64,000 bases of DNA from an uncultured Tateyamaria sp. (lineage in GTDB: Bacteria; Pseudomonadota; Alphaproteobacteria; Rhodobacterales; Rhodobacteraceae). Location of the stretch: assembly GCF_947503465.1 (NCBI RefSeq), contig NZ_CANNDN010000003.1, forward strand, positions 186,001 through 250,000. Direction: 5' to 3'. This document shows, piece by piece, positions 42,047 to 50,993 of this stretch (its first letter is position 1; every line of letters begins with the position of its first letter). The notes below the pieces were generated by a model that saw only the letters and a list, made by a program, of their open reading frames with translations, was not told the DNA's origin and did no database searches. A program made the translations under genes and the position numbers.

Positions 42047-43387
42047 CTACTCGGTCGGACCCAATGCGTTCAGGCCCTTCAGAATATCGATGGCATAGGC
42101 CAGCTGATAATCCTCTTCCCGCAACTCCGCGGCGGCTTCGGCCTTGGCACGGTCCGCTTCAATTTGCTGGATCTGGTCCTCGGTCAACGAATCGTTGTCG
42201 AGGCTGCCGCGCAAGTCACCTTCGGACCGAGGGCCGATGGCGCTTGCTGCGCCCTCTTCTTCCTCTTCGGCAGGACGGCGGCGGGGTTGTTCCACGACGA
42301 TGTCGGGGCTAACGCCCAGCGCCTGGATCGACCGACCAGACGGGGTGTAGTACCGCGCCGTGGTCAAACGCATCGCGCCTTCACCCCGCAGCGGCATGAC
42401 CGTCTGAACCGATCCCTTGCCAAAGCTCTTGGTGCCCACGACGATGGCGCGACGGTGATCCTGCAGCGCGCCCGCCACAATTTCCGAGGCCGATGCCGAC
42501 CCGCCATTGATCAGCACGACAATGGGCTTGCCCTGGGCCAGGTCACCCGGTGTCGCATTGAACCGGTCACCATCGGCCGGATCACGGCCCCGGGTCGATA
42601 CGATCTCGCCCTCTTCGAGGAAGGCATCCGACACGCGAATGGCCTGCGTCAACAGACCACCGGGGTTGTTGCGCAGGTCCAGAACAAAGCCGTTGACGTT
42701 CTCCATACCGCCCAGTGTTTCGACCTCTTCTTCCAGCTTGGACATGAGGTTCGGGGTGGTCTTGTCGTTGAAGGTGGTCACACGCAGGACAACGGTTTCG
42801 CCTTGGGTGCGGCTGCGGACAGCCTGCAATTCGATGGTGTCGCGGATGATGGACACATCAAAGGGTTCGGTTTCGCCCTCGCGGACCACGGTGACGATGA
42901 TCTCGGACCCGACCGGTCCGCGCATCCGTTCGACCGCTTCGTCCAGGGTCAGGCCCAGCATCGATTCGCCATCGACATGGGTGATGAAATCACCCGCTTC
43001 GATGCCCGCCTCGGCTGCCGGCGTGCTGTCGATGGGCGACACCACCTTGATGAACCCTTCTTCTTGCGTGACCTCGATGCCAAGACCGCCGAATTCGCCA
43101 CGGGTCTGCACCTGCATCGCGGCCGCATCGTCGGGCGACAAGTAGCTTGAGTGCGGATCAAGCGAGGTCAGCATGCCGTCGATGGCGGCCTCGATCAGTT
43201 CCTTGGGCTCGACCTCTTCGACGTATTGGCCGCGGATGCGTTCAAAGATGTCCCCGAACAGGTCAAGCTGTTCATAGACGCTGGCATTTGCCGCCTTTTC
43301 CTGTGCCAGAAGCGGCCCGGCGACCTGCGTGGTGGCGATCACACCCGCCACCGTTCCGCCCAAGGCGGCCATCACGAATTTCTTCAT
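42047..43387 (-). CDS. ctpA: C-terminal processing peptidase CtpA (S41)
   Basis: A 446-residue S41 peptidase with a signal peptide (MKKFVMAALGGTVAGVIATT, cleavage near LLA-QE). A PDZ domain lies at about residues 90-170 (GLGIEVTQEEGFIKVVSPID). The catalytic Ser is in NGGSASASEIVAGAL (about 308) and Lys in VGTKSFGKGSVQ (about 333). It acts in the periplasm on cell-wall hydrolase regulation and membrane protein processing. Acidic C-terminal tail. It follows envC by 6 bp in the conserved gpmI-envC-ctpA order. Confidence 0.95.
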   Translation of the reverse strand: MKKFVMAALGGTVAGVIATTQVAGPLLAQEKAANASVYEQLDLFGDIFERIRGQYVEEVEPKELIEAAIDGMLTSLDPHSSYLSPDDAAAMQVQTRGEFGGLGIEVTQEEGFIKVVSPIDSTPAAEAGIEAGDFITHVDGESMLGLTLDEAVERMRGPVGSEIIVTVVREGETEPFDVSIIRDTIELQAVRSRTQGETVVLRVTTFNDKTTPNLMSKLEEEVETLGGMENVNGFVLDLRNNPGGLLTQAIRVSDAFLEEGEIVSTRGRDPADGDRFNATPGDLAQGKPIVVLINGGSASASEIVAGALQDHRRAIVVGTKSFGKGSVQTVMPLRGEGAMRLTTARYYTPSGRSIQALGVSPDIVVEQPRRRPAEEEEEGAASAIGPRSEGDLRGSLDNDSLTEDQIQQIEADRAKAEAAAELREEDYQLAYAIDILKGLNALGPTE

Positions 43388-43393
43388 TACAGC

Positions 43394-44518
43394 TTATCCA
43401 TCCTGTTCGGTGCTGAACCACTCAAGCGGGTCCATTGGCACGTTATTCTCTCTTACCTCTATATAGAGCGTTTCCGAACGCTCAGCGCCACCCCCTTCAC
43501 CACCTGTTGAAGCGGCATTTGGCGCAGGCAGGCCACCCATCAGGCCCAATGGGGTGCCAGCGGCGATAATCTGACCGGTTTTACCATAGCTGACGGCCAT
43601 GCCCGCCAGAATGATCAGCGTGCCGGGGCGTGGTTCAAGGATGGTCACGGCGCCAAAGTCCAGAAGCGGACCGACATAGCGCAGCGTCGCCGCCGTGGGC
43701 GAGGTCACCAACGTGCCGGGGCGCGTTGCCAGCAGGATGCCGGGGCGCGTGATCCCGGCGGCATCCGGTTCACCGGCCTGGCGCAGAATGAGGCCCCGGG
43801 CGGGCATCGGAAACTCACCGATCAGGTCATCTATGGGTGGCGCCGACCACCCGGCGTCCCCTTCCGCAATGCTGGCCAGCCCGCTCGAGAACGCATCCAA
43901 TGTCTCGGCAGAGGCGATCAGGATCGCGGTGCGCACCGGATCTTCGGTAAAGCGTTGGGGCAGATCCGTCCGTTCGGCCATCGCCTGGTTCAGGGCGGAC
44001 CGGGCTGTCTGCACTTCGGCCAGACCGGTCTGCAATTGTGCCGCGGCCTGTTCTTGCAGCAGTCGCAGGCTTTCGACATCGCTCAGGTCCTGGCGCAGCT
44101 GCGCGGCGCGTTGGTTCAGGGCCGGTGTCAATTCGGCCAAGAGCATCCCGGCGCGCGCCGTTCCGTTTGGCCCCTGCGGATGCAGGAATGCGGTCGGGGT
44201 CTCGTCCGGGGACAGGGTCTGCAACACGGCGACCAGTTGGGCAATCTCGGCATCGCGCGCCTGCAATTGGCCGCGCAGCTGCGCCTCGCGGATCGCCGCA
44301 CGGCGCAACCCGGCCCGCATCGCGGACAGCCCGGCCTCGTAGGCTTGGACCGTATCGGTCAAGGCCCGTACCCGGTCGCGGGCGCTGCCCGCGTCAGTCA
44401 ACCGGACCGATGCGGCCTCCAGTTGCGCGCCTGCTTCACGTGCCAGCGCACCCGCATCCTCCTGCGCCCAAAGCGGCAGGGCAAAAAGGGCCAGAAAAAG
44501 CGCGACGCCTGTCCTCAT
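43394..44518 (-). CDS. envC: Murein hydrolase activator EnvC-like protein
   Basis: A 374-residue periplasmic protein with signal peptide MRTGVALFLALFALPLWA, a long coiled coil (residues about 20-230, rich in Ala, Arg, Gln) and a C-terminal M23/LytM domain. The LytM domain lacks the HxxxD and HxH zinc ligands of active peptidases: the place of the HxH motif reads AVTILEPRPGTLIILAGM. That fits EnvC proteins, which activate amidases rather than cleave peptidoglycan. It overlaps gpmI by 4 nt. Confidence 0.92.
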   Translation of the reverse strand: MRTGVALFLALFALPLWAQEDAGALAREAGAQLEAASVRLTDAGSARDRVRALTDTVQAYEAGLSAMRAGLRRAAIREAQLRGQLQARDAEIAQLVAVLQTLSPDETPTAFLHPQGPNGTARAGMLLAELTPALNQRAAQLRQDLSDVESLRLLQEQAAAQLQTGLAEVQTARSALNQAMAERTDLPQRFTEDPVRTAILIASAETLDAFSSGLASIAEGDAGWSAPPIDDLIGEFPMPARGLILRQAGEPDAAGITRPGILLATRPGTLVTSPTAATLRYVGPLLDFGAVTILEPRPGTLIILAGMAVSYGKTGQIIAAGTPLGLMGGLPAPNAASTGGEGGGAERSETLYIEVRENNVPMDPLEWFSTEQDG

Positions 44519-46026
44519 TCGATCAGATTTTCGCCTGTCATCTCGACGGGCTGTTCAAGGCCCATCAGGTGCAGCAGCGTGGGTGCCAAGTCGGCAAGCC
44601 GCCCCGACTTCAACTGCCCCTCGGCGCCGATCAGGGCCACGGGGACAAGGTTTGTCGTATGCGCCGTATGTGGCGCACCGGTATCAGGGTCGATCATGGT
44701 TTCGCAATTGCCGTGATCCGCCGTGAGGATCATGGCCCCGCCCGCCTGGTCCAATGCAGGCAGAACGCGGCCCAGCCCCGTGTCCACGGCCTCGCACGCG
44801 GCAATGGCGGCATCCAGATCGCCGGTATGGCCTACCATATCCGGATTGGCATAGTTCACCACGATCAGGTCATACCCCTCTTCGATGGCGGCGATAAATT
44901 TGTCCGTCACCTCGACCGACGACATCTCGGGTTGCAGGTCATAGGTGGCGACCGCGGGCGACTTGGGCATCGCGCGGTCCTCGCCCGTTTCTGGTCGTTC
45001 CTCTCCGCCATTCAGGAAAAAGGTCACGTGCGGGTATTTCTCGGTCTCGGCCAGACGGAACTGGCGCAAGCCTGCCTTGGCGACCCACGCCCCCAGCGTG
45101 TTCACGATCTCGGGCTTGGGATAGACGGTGGTCATATAGGCCGCGTGGTCTTCGGAATAGTCCGCCATGCCCATCAAGCCGAACCAGTCGGGGCGGCCCG
45201 CAGGATCAAAAGCGTCAAAGCCCGGATCGCCCAGCGCCGCCATGATCTCGCGCGCGCGGTCAGCCCGGAAGTTCAGGCAAAACAACCCGTCGCCGTCCCT
45301 GGCGCCCTTGTAGCCATCCATGACGGCCGCCGGGATGAACTCGTCCGTCTTGTCGTCGTCATAGGCGGCCTCGATGGCGGCCTGCGCACTTTCGACCACC
45401 CGTCCATCGGCCCGCACCATGGCGGCAAAGGCGGTCTCGACCCGGTCCCAGCGGTTGTCGCGGTCCATCGCGAAATAGCGGCCCGTGACGGTCACGACGC
45501 GCGCCCCCGCAGGCAAGGCTTCGGTCAATTGCTCCAGATAGGAGAGGGCCGATTTTGGCGCGACGTCACGGCCATCGGTGATGGCGTGGATCACAACGGA
45601 CAGCCCCGCATCGGTACAGGCCTTGGCGGCGGCGATCAGGTGGCTGATATGCCCGTGCACGCCACCATCCGACAATACACCCATCAGATGGGCGCGGCCC
45701 TCTGCTTCCTTGATACCGTTGATCCAGTCGGTCAGGCGCGGGTTGCGAAAGAAGCTGCCGTCCTCGATGGCCAAATCGATCTGACCCAGATCCATCGCCA
45801 CCACACGGCCCGCGCCGATGTTGGTATGACCGACCTCGGAATTGCCCATCTGCCCGCGCGGCAGTCCCACATCGGGACCATGGGTGACCAGGGTCGCATG
45901 GCTGCACGTGTCCATGATCCGGTCGATCGTGGGCGTGCGGGCCAGCCTGGGCGCGTTGCCGGTCCTGTCGTCACGCAGGCCCCAGCCATCCATGATGCAC
46001 AGAACAACGGGTTTGGGTGGTGCCAT
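44515..46026 (-). CDS. gpmI: 2,3-Bisphosphoglycerate-independent phosphoglycerate mutase
   Basis: A 503-residue alkaline-phosphatase-superfamily enzyme of glycolysis interconverting 3- and 2-phosphoglycerate. VVLCIMDGWGLRDDRTGNAP has the first metal Asp, and the catalytic Ser is in RGQMGNSEVGHTNIGAG (about residue 62-78). C-terminal metal ligands are in NYANPDMVGHTGD and LTADHGNCE (about 444). Full length. It heads the conserved gpmI-envC-ctpA operon; an RBS with AAGGACC lies upstream. Confidence 0.96.
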   Translation of the reverse strand: MAPPKPVVLCIMDGWGLRDDRTGNAPRLARTPTIDRIMDTCSHATLVTHGPDVGLPRGQMGNSEVGHTNIGAGRVVAMDLGQIDLAIEDGSFFRNPRLTDWINGIKEAEGRAHLMGVLSDGGVHGHISHLIAAAKACTDAGLSVVIHAITDGRDVAPKSALSYLEQLTEALPAGARVVTVTGRYFAMDRDNRWDRVETAFAAMVRADGRVVESAQAAIEAAYDDDKTDEFIPAAVMDGYKGARDGDGLFCLNFRADRAREIMAALGDPGFDAFDPAGRPDWFGLMGMADYSEDHAAYMTTVYPKPEIVNTLGAWVAKAGLRQFRLAETEKYPHVTFFLNGGEERPETGEDRAMPKSPAVATYDLQPEMSSVEVTDKFIAAIEEGYDLIVVNYANPDMVGHTGDLDAAIAACEAVDTGLGRVLPALDQAGGAMILTADHGNCETMIDPDTGAPHTAHTTNLVPVALIGAEGQLKSGRLADLAPTLLHLMGLEQPVEMTGENLIE

Positions 46027-46144
46027 CTTGGGGGGTCCTTCCGGTGGGGTGCCTGCGTTCTACCGCGCCGCCCGGCGCTTGGAAAGAAGGCTTGCATAGG
46101 TTGGCGCGCGCGGTACGGTCCGACCCCGGGCGGAGGGCCGTGAG

Positions 46145-46636
46145 ATGCGCGACTACATGCTGGTACACCTGAATGTCGTGCGCCCTGTCGGCGCCTTCAG
46201 CGCGGGCCACCCCAATGCCCAGTTCTTCTTTGGTGAATTGCCCAAGGTGTTCGCGGCGGCCAAGGCGGATGACGGCATGTTCTGGCACAATCACGGGGCG
46301 CGTCTGCCGGACGGCCGGTATGGCGACATGACCGACCTTCTGGAATTGCGCACCACAAGGACCGAAGACAATTTCCACATCCTGACCATGGCCGGGTGGC
46401 GCGACGTGCACGCCCTGCACCGGTTTGCCTATCGTGAAGCCCTGCACCGCAACGGGATGAAAACGCTCCGTGATTGGGTGGACCGGTCGACCGGCGCAAC
46501 CATGGTCATGTGGTGGACCGAACGTGGCACCCGCGTGACGTTGGAGGACGGATGGCAGCGGTTGCAGATGCTGCGGGCCGATGGTCCCTCGACCAACGCC
46601 TTTACACTGCAAACCCGGTTTGATCCGCCGGACTGA
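46145..46636 (+). CDS. DUF3291 domain protein
   Basis: A 163-residue protein resembling DUF3291 family members (dimeric alpha/beta-barrel-like). Conserved-looking segments are VHLNVVRPVGAFSAGHPNAQ, LLELRTTRTEDNFHILTMAGWRDVHALHRFAYRE and MVMWWTERGTRVTLEDGWQRL. Function of the family is unknown; monooxygenase-like quinone or heme binding has been guessed for similar folds. It diverges from gpmI and ends on the base before the stop of the convergent gene at 46637. Confidence 0.78.
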   Translation: MRDYMLVHLNVVRPVGAFSAGHPNAQFFFGELPKVFAAAKADDGMFWHNHGARLPDGRYGDMTDLLELRTTRTEDNFHILTMAGWRDVHALHRFAYREALHRNGMKTLRDWVDRSTGATMVMWWTERGTRVTLEDGWQRLQMLRADGPSTNAFTLQTRFDPPD

Positions 46637-47095
46637 TCACGTGATGCGATCCGGCAGGCCCTTGCCGTTATTCCACCAGCGATGCGGATTGTCGCTGTTG
46701 GGATCATAGGCCGCCCGGCTGACCCAATCCTCGCGGAGGAAAATCACCGGTTCCTCGTAGTGGTGCACTTCCAGAATCGCATCCATGACCTTCTCCAGCA
46801 CGACCGCATCCCGTTCGATGGAAATCTTCAATTCCACCATGGGATAGGTTTCGGTCTCGCCGGCCTGAAATCCGTCCACATGGGTTGTGGTGGTCGATCC
46901 GGCCTCGGGCCGGGCCGTTTCGCGTCCCACGGCCGAGATGCTGGCATTGCGCTGATACCGGCCATAGCCCAATGGGTGCACCTGCATCACCGCATCCAGA
47001 ATGCGGTCGGTATCTTCGTGCAAGGTCTGTATTTCCAGGGTCCAGACCGGGATGAACGTGCCCGATGTGGCCTTGTAACTGGCAAGTGTGGTCAT
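46637..47095 (-). CDS. CutA1/Nif3-insert-like small protein
   Basis: A 152-residue cytosolic protein. The segment YPMVELKISIERDAVVLEKVMDAILEVHHYEEPVIFLRE, ending in a HxYEEP motif, resembles the CutA1-like domain (NGG1p/Nif3-type HPYEEP motif), duplicated loosely with VWTLEIQTLHEDTDRILDAVMQVHPLGYG at the front. It may be a two-repeat CutA-like trimer-forming protein, perhaps metal or nucleotide binding. It starts 10 bp after the dnaE2 stop, so it may be co-transcribed with an SOS gene. Function not known. Confidence 0.7.
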   Translation of the reverse strand: MTTLASYKATSGTFIPVWTLEIQTLHEDTDRILDAVMQVHPLGYGRYQRNASISAVGRETARPEAGSTTTTHVDGFQAGETETYPMVELKISIERDAVVLEKVMDAILEVHHYEEPVIFLREDWVSRAAYDPNSDNPHRWWNNGKGLPDRIT

Positions 47096-47105
47096 GCTGT
47101 TCCTC

Positions 47106-50078
47106 TCAATCCGGGGTCCCCCGCGTGAAACTGATCTTCGACAGGTCCGGGGCCTGTTGCGTGGTGGACAACACTTCGACCGGGGCCGCGCCCGGGGTCA
47201 GGATATGGCGCAACAGGCCCACGGGATGCGCGCGCAGGGTCAGGCGGGTCGATACGTAATCCTCGACCACCTGCTCACCCAAACTCATCTCGGGCAACAA
47301 TGCCATGGGCTCGTCCACCACCTCGCCATCCAGATCGTTGGCAAAGAGGGGCAGGACCGGACCCGGGGCAATGGCCTTGGCCTCCCATAGCGCCTCGCGC
47401 CGGGTAAGTCCTGCGGATGCAAAGGCGTCCGCCTCGGCCAGCCGCACGATCACCGGCGGTGACAGACCGGCCCGCCGCCAGATATCCTGCACGGATTGAT
47501 ACCCGTTGCCGCGCGCCGCCGTCAGCCAGCTTGCGTCCTCCTCGGACAATCCCTTGATCTGCCGGAACCCAAGCCGCAGGGCGAGGCCCCCGCGCCCGTC
47601 AGGTTCCATCGCGTTGTCCCAGAAACTCGCATTCACACAGATGGGGCGCACCTCGACCCCGTGTTCGCGCGCATCGCGCACGATCTGGGCGGGCGCATAG
47701 AACCCCATGGGCTGCGCATTCAGCAGCGCACAGGCAAAGATGCCCGGATGGTGGCATTTGAGCCAGCTTGAGGCATAAACCAGCAGCGCAAAGCTGGCTG
47801 CGTGGCTTTCGGGAAAGCCGTAGCTGCCAAAACCCTCGATCTGGGAAAAACAGCGCTCGGCAAAATCGTCGTCATAGCCGTTCTTGCGCATGCCATGCAG
47901 GAACAGGGCGCGGAATTCACTGACGCTGCCATGCTTCTTGAACGTCGCCAGCGACCTGCGCAGCCGGTCGGCCTGATCGGGGGTAAAGCCCGCCCCCACG
48001 ATGGCGATCTGCATGGCCTGTTCCTGAAACAGCGGCACGCCCAGCGTCTTGCCCAGCACCGCGCCAAGTTCGTCCGAGGGGAAAGACACCTCCTCCTCTC
48101 CGTTGCGGCGGCGAATATAGGGATGCACCATGTCGCCCTGAATGGGGCCCGGTCGGATGATCGCCACCTCAATCACCAGGTCGTAGAAGTTGCGGGGGCG
48201 CATGCGAGGCAGAAAGTTCATCTGCGCCCGGCTTTCGACCTGGAACACACCCACGCTGTCTGCCGCACACAGCATGTCGTAGACGCGCGGGTCCTCGGGC
48301 GGCAGGGTGGCAAGGGTATAATCCTGCTGGTGGTGCATCCTGAGCAGGTCAAAGGCCTTGCGGATACAGGTCAGCATACCAAGGCTGAGCACATCGACCT
48401 TCAGGATGCCAAGGCTGTCGATGTCGTCCTTATCCCAACAGATGACGGTGCGGTCTTCCATCGTGGCGTTTTCGATGGGCACCAGTTCATCCAACCGCCC
48501 TTCGGTGATGATGAAACCGCCCACATGCTGGGACAGATGCCGGGGAAAGCCGTTGATCTCGTAGACCAGTTCGATGGTCTGCTGCAGGCGGCGGTCGCGG
48601 AAATCGAGGCCGATCTCGGCCATGCGCTCCGCCTCCAACCCCTTGGTGGAAAAGAAGCCCCAGAGCTGGGAAGAAAGTGCGCTGATCGTGTCCTCGGTCA
48701 GGCCCATGGCGCGGCCCACCTCGCGGATGGCGCGCTTGCCCCGGTAATGCACGACCGTCGCGCACAGGCCCGCGCGGTGGCGGCCATAGCGTTCATAGAT
48801 GTGCTGGATCACCTCCTCGCGCCGCTCATGTTCGAAATCGACGTCAATGTCGGGTGGCTCGTCCCGGGCCTCGGACACGAAGCGTTCAAAGACCATCGTG
48901 CCCATCTCGGGTGACACGCTGGTGATGCCCATGCAGTAACAGACCACCGAATTGGCCGCCGACCCGCGCCCCTGACACAGGATGCCGCGCGAGCGGGCAA
49001 AGTGGACAATATCGCGGACGGTCAGGAAGTAGGGCTCGTATTTCAGCTTGGCGATCAGGGCGAGTTCGTGGCGCAGAAGGGTCTGCGCCTTTTCGGGGGC
49101 GCCCGCCGGGTAGCGCCATTTCAGACCCTCATAGGCCAGCCGTTCGAGCCGCTGGCTGGGGGTCTCATCCTCAGTGATCTCGGACGGGTATTCATAGCGG
49201 AGTTGATCAAGCGAGAAGTCCAGACGCGCGGCAAGCTCCCCCGTCCTGTGCACGGCCTCTTCGTGCCCGGCAAAAAGACGCAACATATCCGCAGCGCTGC
49301 GCAGGCGTCCTTCACCGTTGCTGAGCGCCGCGCGGCCCAACGCATCGACACGGCATTTGAGGCGGATGGCCGTGACCACATCGGCCAGCTTGCGGCGTGA
49401 TCCGTGGTGCATGCGCGGCGCGGCAGAGGCAAGGGTCGGCACGCCCAACCCCCGCGCCTGATCCGCAATCCGGTCAAAGCGCACCGTGTCGCGCCCGTCA
49501 TAGCGGGGGGGCAGCAGCACATGCATGTTCCCGGCAAAGCGGCGCGTCAACCGGCACGCCGTTTGCACCCAATCGCACGCGCCGCCCTGCCCCCCCTGCG
49601 CGTGTGGCCAAAGAAGTAGATGGAGACCATCTGCAAACTCTTCGAGGTCCTTCAGTTGGAGATGGCATTCGCCTTTTTCGGCATCAAGACGACCCTTCGA
49701 GATGATCCGGCACAGGCTGCGCCAGCCCTGCCGGTCCACGGGCAGCACCGTGATCGGCGGGGCATCCGTGAAAAGCAGACGCGCTGCCGGGATCAGGCGC
49801 GGGACAATATCGACCGACGCCCGCGGTGGATTCGGTACATGGTCGGGCTTGGGCGGGCCAATCAGGCCGTGGATTTTATCGAACTCGCGCCGTTCCTTGA
49901 CGTTGCGCGCAATCACCTTGGCCTGGGTATGCGCCCGCACGATCCCCGCCACCGTATTGTCATCGGCAACGGCAATCGCCTCCATCCCCAGCAGGGCGGC
50001 ACGGTTGATGTACTCCTCGGGGTGGGACGCCCCGGTGAGGAAGGTGAAATTCGACGTGATCGACAGCTCGCAAAACAT
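47106..50078 (-). CDS. dnaE2: Error-prone DNA polymerase DnaE2 (C-terminally short)
   Basis: A 990-residue C-family polymerase of the DnaE2 (ImuC) type used for mutagenic translesion synthesis. An N-terminal PHP domain begins ELSITSNFTFLTGASHPEEY; the catalytic carboxylates are in PPDIDVDFEHERREEV (about residue 395) and LGILKVDVLSLGML (about 538). The protein stops soon after RLTLRAHPVGLLR, where family members usually continue into an OB-fold of roughly 80-100 residues; only about 30 unrelated residues follow. ATG at 50078 is chosen on homology. An SOS box lies 37-51 bp upstream. No imuA or imuB is adjacent. Confidence 0.92.
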   Translation of the reverse strand: MFCELSITSNFTFLTGASHPEEYINRAALLGMEAIAVADDNTVAGIVRAHTQAKVIARNVKERREFDKIHGLIGPPKPDHVPNPPRASVDIVPRLIPAARLLFTDAPPITVLPVDRQGWRSLCRIISKGRLDAEKGECHLQLKDLEEFADGLHLLLWPHAQGGQGGACDWVQTACRLTRRFAGNMHVLLPPRYDGRDTVRFDRIADQARGLGVPTLASAAPRMHHGSRRKLADVVTAIRLKCRVDALGRAALSNGEGRLRSAADMLRLFAGHEEAVHRTGELAARLDFSLDQLRYEYPSEITEDETPSQRLERLAYEGLKWRYPAGAPEKAQTLLRHELALIAKLKYEPYFLTVRDIVHFARSRGILCQGRGSAANSVVCYCMGITSVSPEMGTMVFERFVSEARDEPPDIDVDFEHERREEVIQHIYERYGRHRAGLCATVVHYRGKRAIREVGRAMGLTEDTISALSSQLWGFFSTKGLEAERMAEIGLDFRDRRLQQTIELVYEINGFPRHLSQHVGGFIITEGRLDELVPIENATMEDRTVICWDKDDIDSLGILKVDVLSLGMLTCIRKAFDLLRMHHQQDYTLATLPPEDPRVYDMLCAADSVGVFQVESRAQMNFLPRMRPRNFYDLVIEVAIIRPGPIQGDMVHPYIRRRNGEEEVSFPSDELGAVLGKTLGVPLFQEQAMQIAIVGAGFTPDQADRLRRSLATFKKHGSVSEFRALFLHGMRKNGYDDDFAERCFSQIEGFGSYGFPESHAASFALLVYASSWLKCHHPGIFACALLNAQPMGFYAPAQIVRDAREHGVEVRPICVNASFWDNAMEPDGRGGLALRLGFRQIKGLSEEDASWLTAARGNGYQSVQDIWRRAGLSPPVIVRLAEADAFASAGLTRREALWEAKAIAPGPVLPLFANDLDGEVVDEPMALLPEMSLGEQVVEDYVSTRLTLRAHPVGLLRHILTPGAAPVEVLSTTQQAPDLSKISFTRGTPD

Positions 50079-50114
50079 GAAACAGCAGATTCGGTGGCAG
50101 CAGGGCGCCATTAT

Positions 50115-50129
50115 GTTCTATTTTTGTTC
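50115..50129. promoter_or_regulatory. LexA (SOS) box of dnaE2
   Basis: GTTC-TATTTTT-GTTC matches exactly the alphaproteobacterial LexA operator GTTC-N7-GTTC. It is 37-51 bp upstream of the dnaE2 start codon on the minus strand, a normal position for repression. Expression should rise on DNA damage. The divergent DUF1203 gene starts about 145 bp on the other side and may also be affected. Confidence 0.85.
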
Positions 50130-50272
50130 TCATTTGAAGTGTCGAGATGGGGCTTTGCCCCCGCGCCTGCGGCGCTCCCCCATCGTATTTTCAGTCGGAA
50201 GAAACAAAGGCGCAGGAATCGGATCGCCCGGCGCCACCCAGGCAGGTCAAAATGGAAAAAAAGGAGGCCACA

Positions 50273-50740
50273 ATGCCAAGATTCACCGCCCTGCCAACAG
50301 ACATCGTCAAAGCCTACCGCGCCGGTGCACCGGATGCATTTGGCAACCCGCCCGAACGGCACATCTCGGACGGGGCCGGCAACCCGTGCCGCCACTGCCT
50401 GCGCGACGTGCCCGCCGGCGCCGAGATGCTGGTGCTGGCCCATAAACCGTTCGAAGGCCGCCACCCCTATGCCGAGGTCGGGCCGATCTTTCTGTGTGCC
50501 GACGATTGCCCACGCGGCGGCGGGTCCGATTTACCCGACATCCTGACCACCTCGCCCGACTACCTGATCAAAGGGTATTCGGCCGATGACCGCATCGTCT
50601 ATGGCACCGGTGCCGTCACCCCGACGCCCGAGATCGGGGCACGGGTGGCGGCCATCTTTGCCAACCCGGACGTGGCCTACCTGCATGTGCGCTCTGCCCG
50701 CAACAACTGTTACCAGGCGCGCGTGGACCGGGACGGGTAA
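50273..50740 (+). CDS. DUF1203 domain protein
   Basis: A 155-residue DUF1203 family protein of unknown function. It has two Cys pairs, PCRHCLRDVPAGAEM (about residue 38) and FLCADDCPRG (about 73), and ends RSARNNCYQARVDRDG, so metal binding is possible. ATG at 50273 follows AAGGAGG at 50261, a consensus ribosome binding site; an in-frame ATG 21 nt upstream overlaps that site and is rejected. It diverges from dnaE2. Confidence 0.85.
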   Translation: MPRFTALPTDIVKAYRAGAPDAFGNPPERHISDGAGNPCRHCLRDVPAGAEMLVLAHKPFEGRHPYAEVGPIFLCADDCPRGGGSDLPDILTTSPDYLIKGYSADDRIVYGTGAVTPTPEIGARVAAIFANPDVAYLHVRSARNNCYQARVDRDG

Positions 50741-50808
50741 CCCCTTGTCTGGCTTGCCGCCTTGGCGCATAAACGCTCCCGCACGCGCCCCAGCCAAGGA
50801 TTGCCCCC

Positions 50809-50988
50809 ATGCCCATCGACGCACCCGAAACCAAGACGGTCCACACCCACCGCGTGGCGTGTGACGGGGGCGAAGGCGCGCTGGGGCATCCGCGCGTCTG
50901 GCTGCAGATCCCCGAAGATACCGGCTGGGTCGAATGCCCGTATTGTGACTGCAAATATGTATACGAGGACACGGCAGGCGCGGCCTGA
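50809..50988 (+). CDS. Small zinc-finger (NDUFS6-like) protein
   Basis: A 59-residue protein read directly from the sequence: it starts [20 protein letters not shown] and ends with a [12 protein letters not shown] zinc-ribbon type motif. The pattern Cys...His...CxxC matches the zf-CHCC family related to the NADH dehydrogenase accessory subunit NDUFS6. ATG at 50809 follows CAAGGA. Such proteins are common in alphaproteobacteria and bind zinc; a complex I assembly role is inferred from the mitochondrial homologue. The DUF2459 gene follows after 5 bp. Confidence 0.88.
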   Translation: MPIDAPETKTVHTHRVACDGGEGALGHPRVWLQIPEDTGWVECPYCDCKYVYEDTAGAA

Positions 50989-50993
50989 TCCGA

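Noticed and set aside
44038-46143. Long plus-strand open frame antisense to envC and gpmI
   Set aside because: No recognisable domain or start signal; the minus-strand genes are core and intact.
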